From the NCBI GenBank assembly GCA_013397695.1, contig VYZI01000113.1, positions 494,023 to 558,022 on the forward strand: a DNA stretch of 64,000 bases, written 5' to 3'. Below the pieces are notes generated by a model, which was not told the DNA's origin, did no database searches, and saw nothing but the letters and a program-made list of their open reading frames with translations. How positions within the stretch are numbered: the stretch's first letter is position 1; each line of letters begins with the position of its first letter. The translations under genes were made by a program, and so were the position numbers. The stretch is from Centropus unirufus (Eukaryota; Chordata; Aves; Cuculiformes; Centropidae). Shown here one piece after another: positions 63,368 through 64,000 of the stretch.

Positions 63368-64000
63368 AAATTACTTAGACTAGATATTTTGTCCTCAAAA
63401 CTACTGTATGCATATGGAAGACAGACGAAAATTAGAGATAGAAAAAATAAATTTAATTCAATGCATAGTAAAGGAGTAATAGAGTCATGAAACTGAAATT
63501 ATTGATAGCCAGTTAAAATATCTTGTCAATGCTGTGCTAAAATGAGACATATAGTTTATCACATAAAATAAAATATTGCTATGGGAAGAGAGAAAGGACA
63601 GGAAAAGAGATTTTTTCATTATATATACGTACACATTGACTTCTGGGAAATGTACAGAAAAGGAGAATCCTCTAGATATATTGACTTGAATTCTTATTTC
63701 TATACAACATTTTTTTCGACATATGACACTAAAACAGGCAAAGAAAGATTTTCAGAAGTCTGCAGAAGTGTCAAATTAATAACTACACAGAGCTCGTAGA
63801 AAATCAACCTTTTTAATTTGCAGCTCTTTTGGGAGATACCCACTCAGTTCAGGTTTCTGTTTAAACACACAGTGCAACTATATGTTTTTTTTATCTTCTT
63901 ATTGTCTCTGCTTAAGAAAGTAAATTTATTTTGCATCTACAGAAGTAGTATCATCAGTAGACTACTGCTGTTTAATTTATTCCAAATGCTACTTTTAAAC
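63368..64000. other. Gene-free AT-rich DNA
   Basis: No gene or repeat family recognised up to the window end. Confidence 0.6.

Noticed and set aside
1..64000. CRISPR array, operon, tRNA or rRNA genes
   Set aside because: No regularly spaced direct repeats, no bacterial-type gene packing, and no cloverleaf or rRNA core sequence was noticed. The window is vertebrate.

Overview
This is a vertebrate nuclear window, almost certainly from a bird. It is AT-rich, carries one 75-base assembly gap (30135-30209), and contains no recognisable protein-coding gene, rRNA or tRNA. The bird assignment rests on CR1 (chicken repeat 1) LINEs, including tails with the ATGATTC-type terminal repeats, and on two endogenous-retrovirus LTRs of types common in bird genomes. 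The window reads as intergenic or deep-intronic DNA, and which of the two cannot be decided from the sequence.

Layout. 1-8443: unique AT-rich DNA. 8444-8957: a solo LTR (plus strand) with TATA box and polyadenylation signal. 11520-12560: a very old CR1 reverse-transcriptase relic, split by a younger CR1 tail at 12020-12130. 15900-16472: an unusually open minus-strand frame with two adjacent stops. 20172-20753: a second, truncated LTR, followed by about 300 GC-richer bases of unknown origin. 22293-22469: an exon-like segment on the minus strand. 22697-22710: a strong CTCF-type motif. 22711-36850: plain AT-rich DNA with the gap. 36851-37060: a possible relic of another reverse transcriptase. 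38326-39160: a CR1 copy with a large internal deletion. 44513-44962: one arm of a 450-bp inverted duplication. 49071-49219: a short inverted-repeat segment containing a perfect X-box (RFX) motif. 56803-59130: a 2.3-kb CR1 on the minus strand that keeps ORF1 esterase and ORF2 reverse-transcriptase relics but seems to have lost the endonuclease. 59854-60303: the second arm of the inverted duplication, inside a GC-richer 1-kb island. 63115-63367: a central CR1 fragment.

Nothing here forms an operon or pathway. The sequence shows layered retrotransposition (old CR1, younger CR1, LTR elements) in otherwise featureless DNA, with a few candidate regulatory sites. No intact transposon gene remains: every CR1 frame carries stops or frameshifts. 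No convincing undescribed system was found. The items most worth checking are the inverted duplication, the exon-like segment at 22.3 kb, and the CTCF and X-box motifs.
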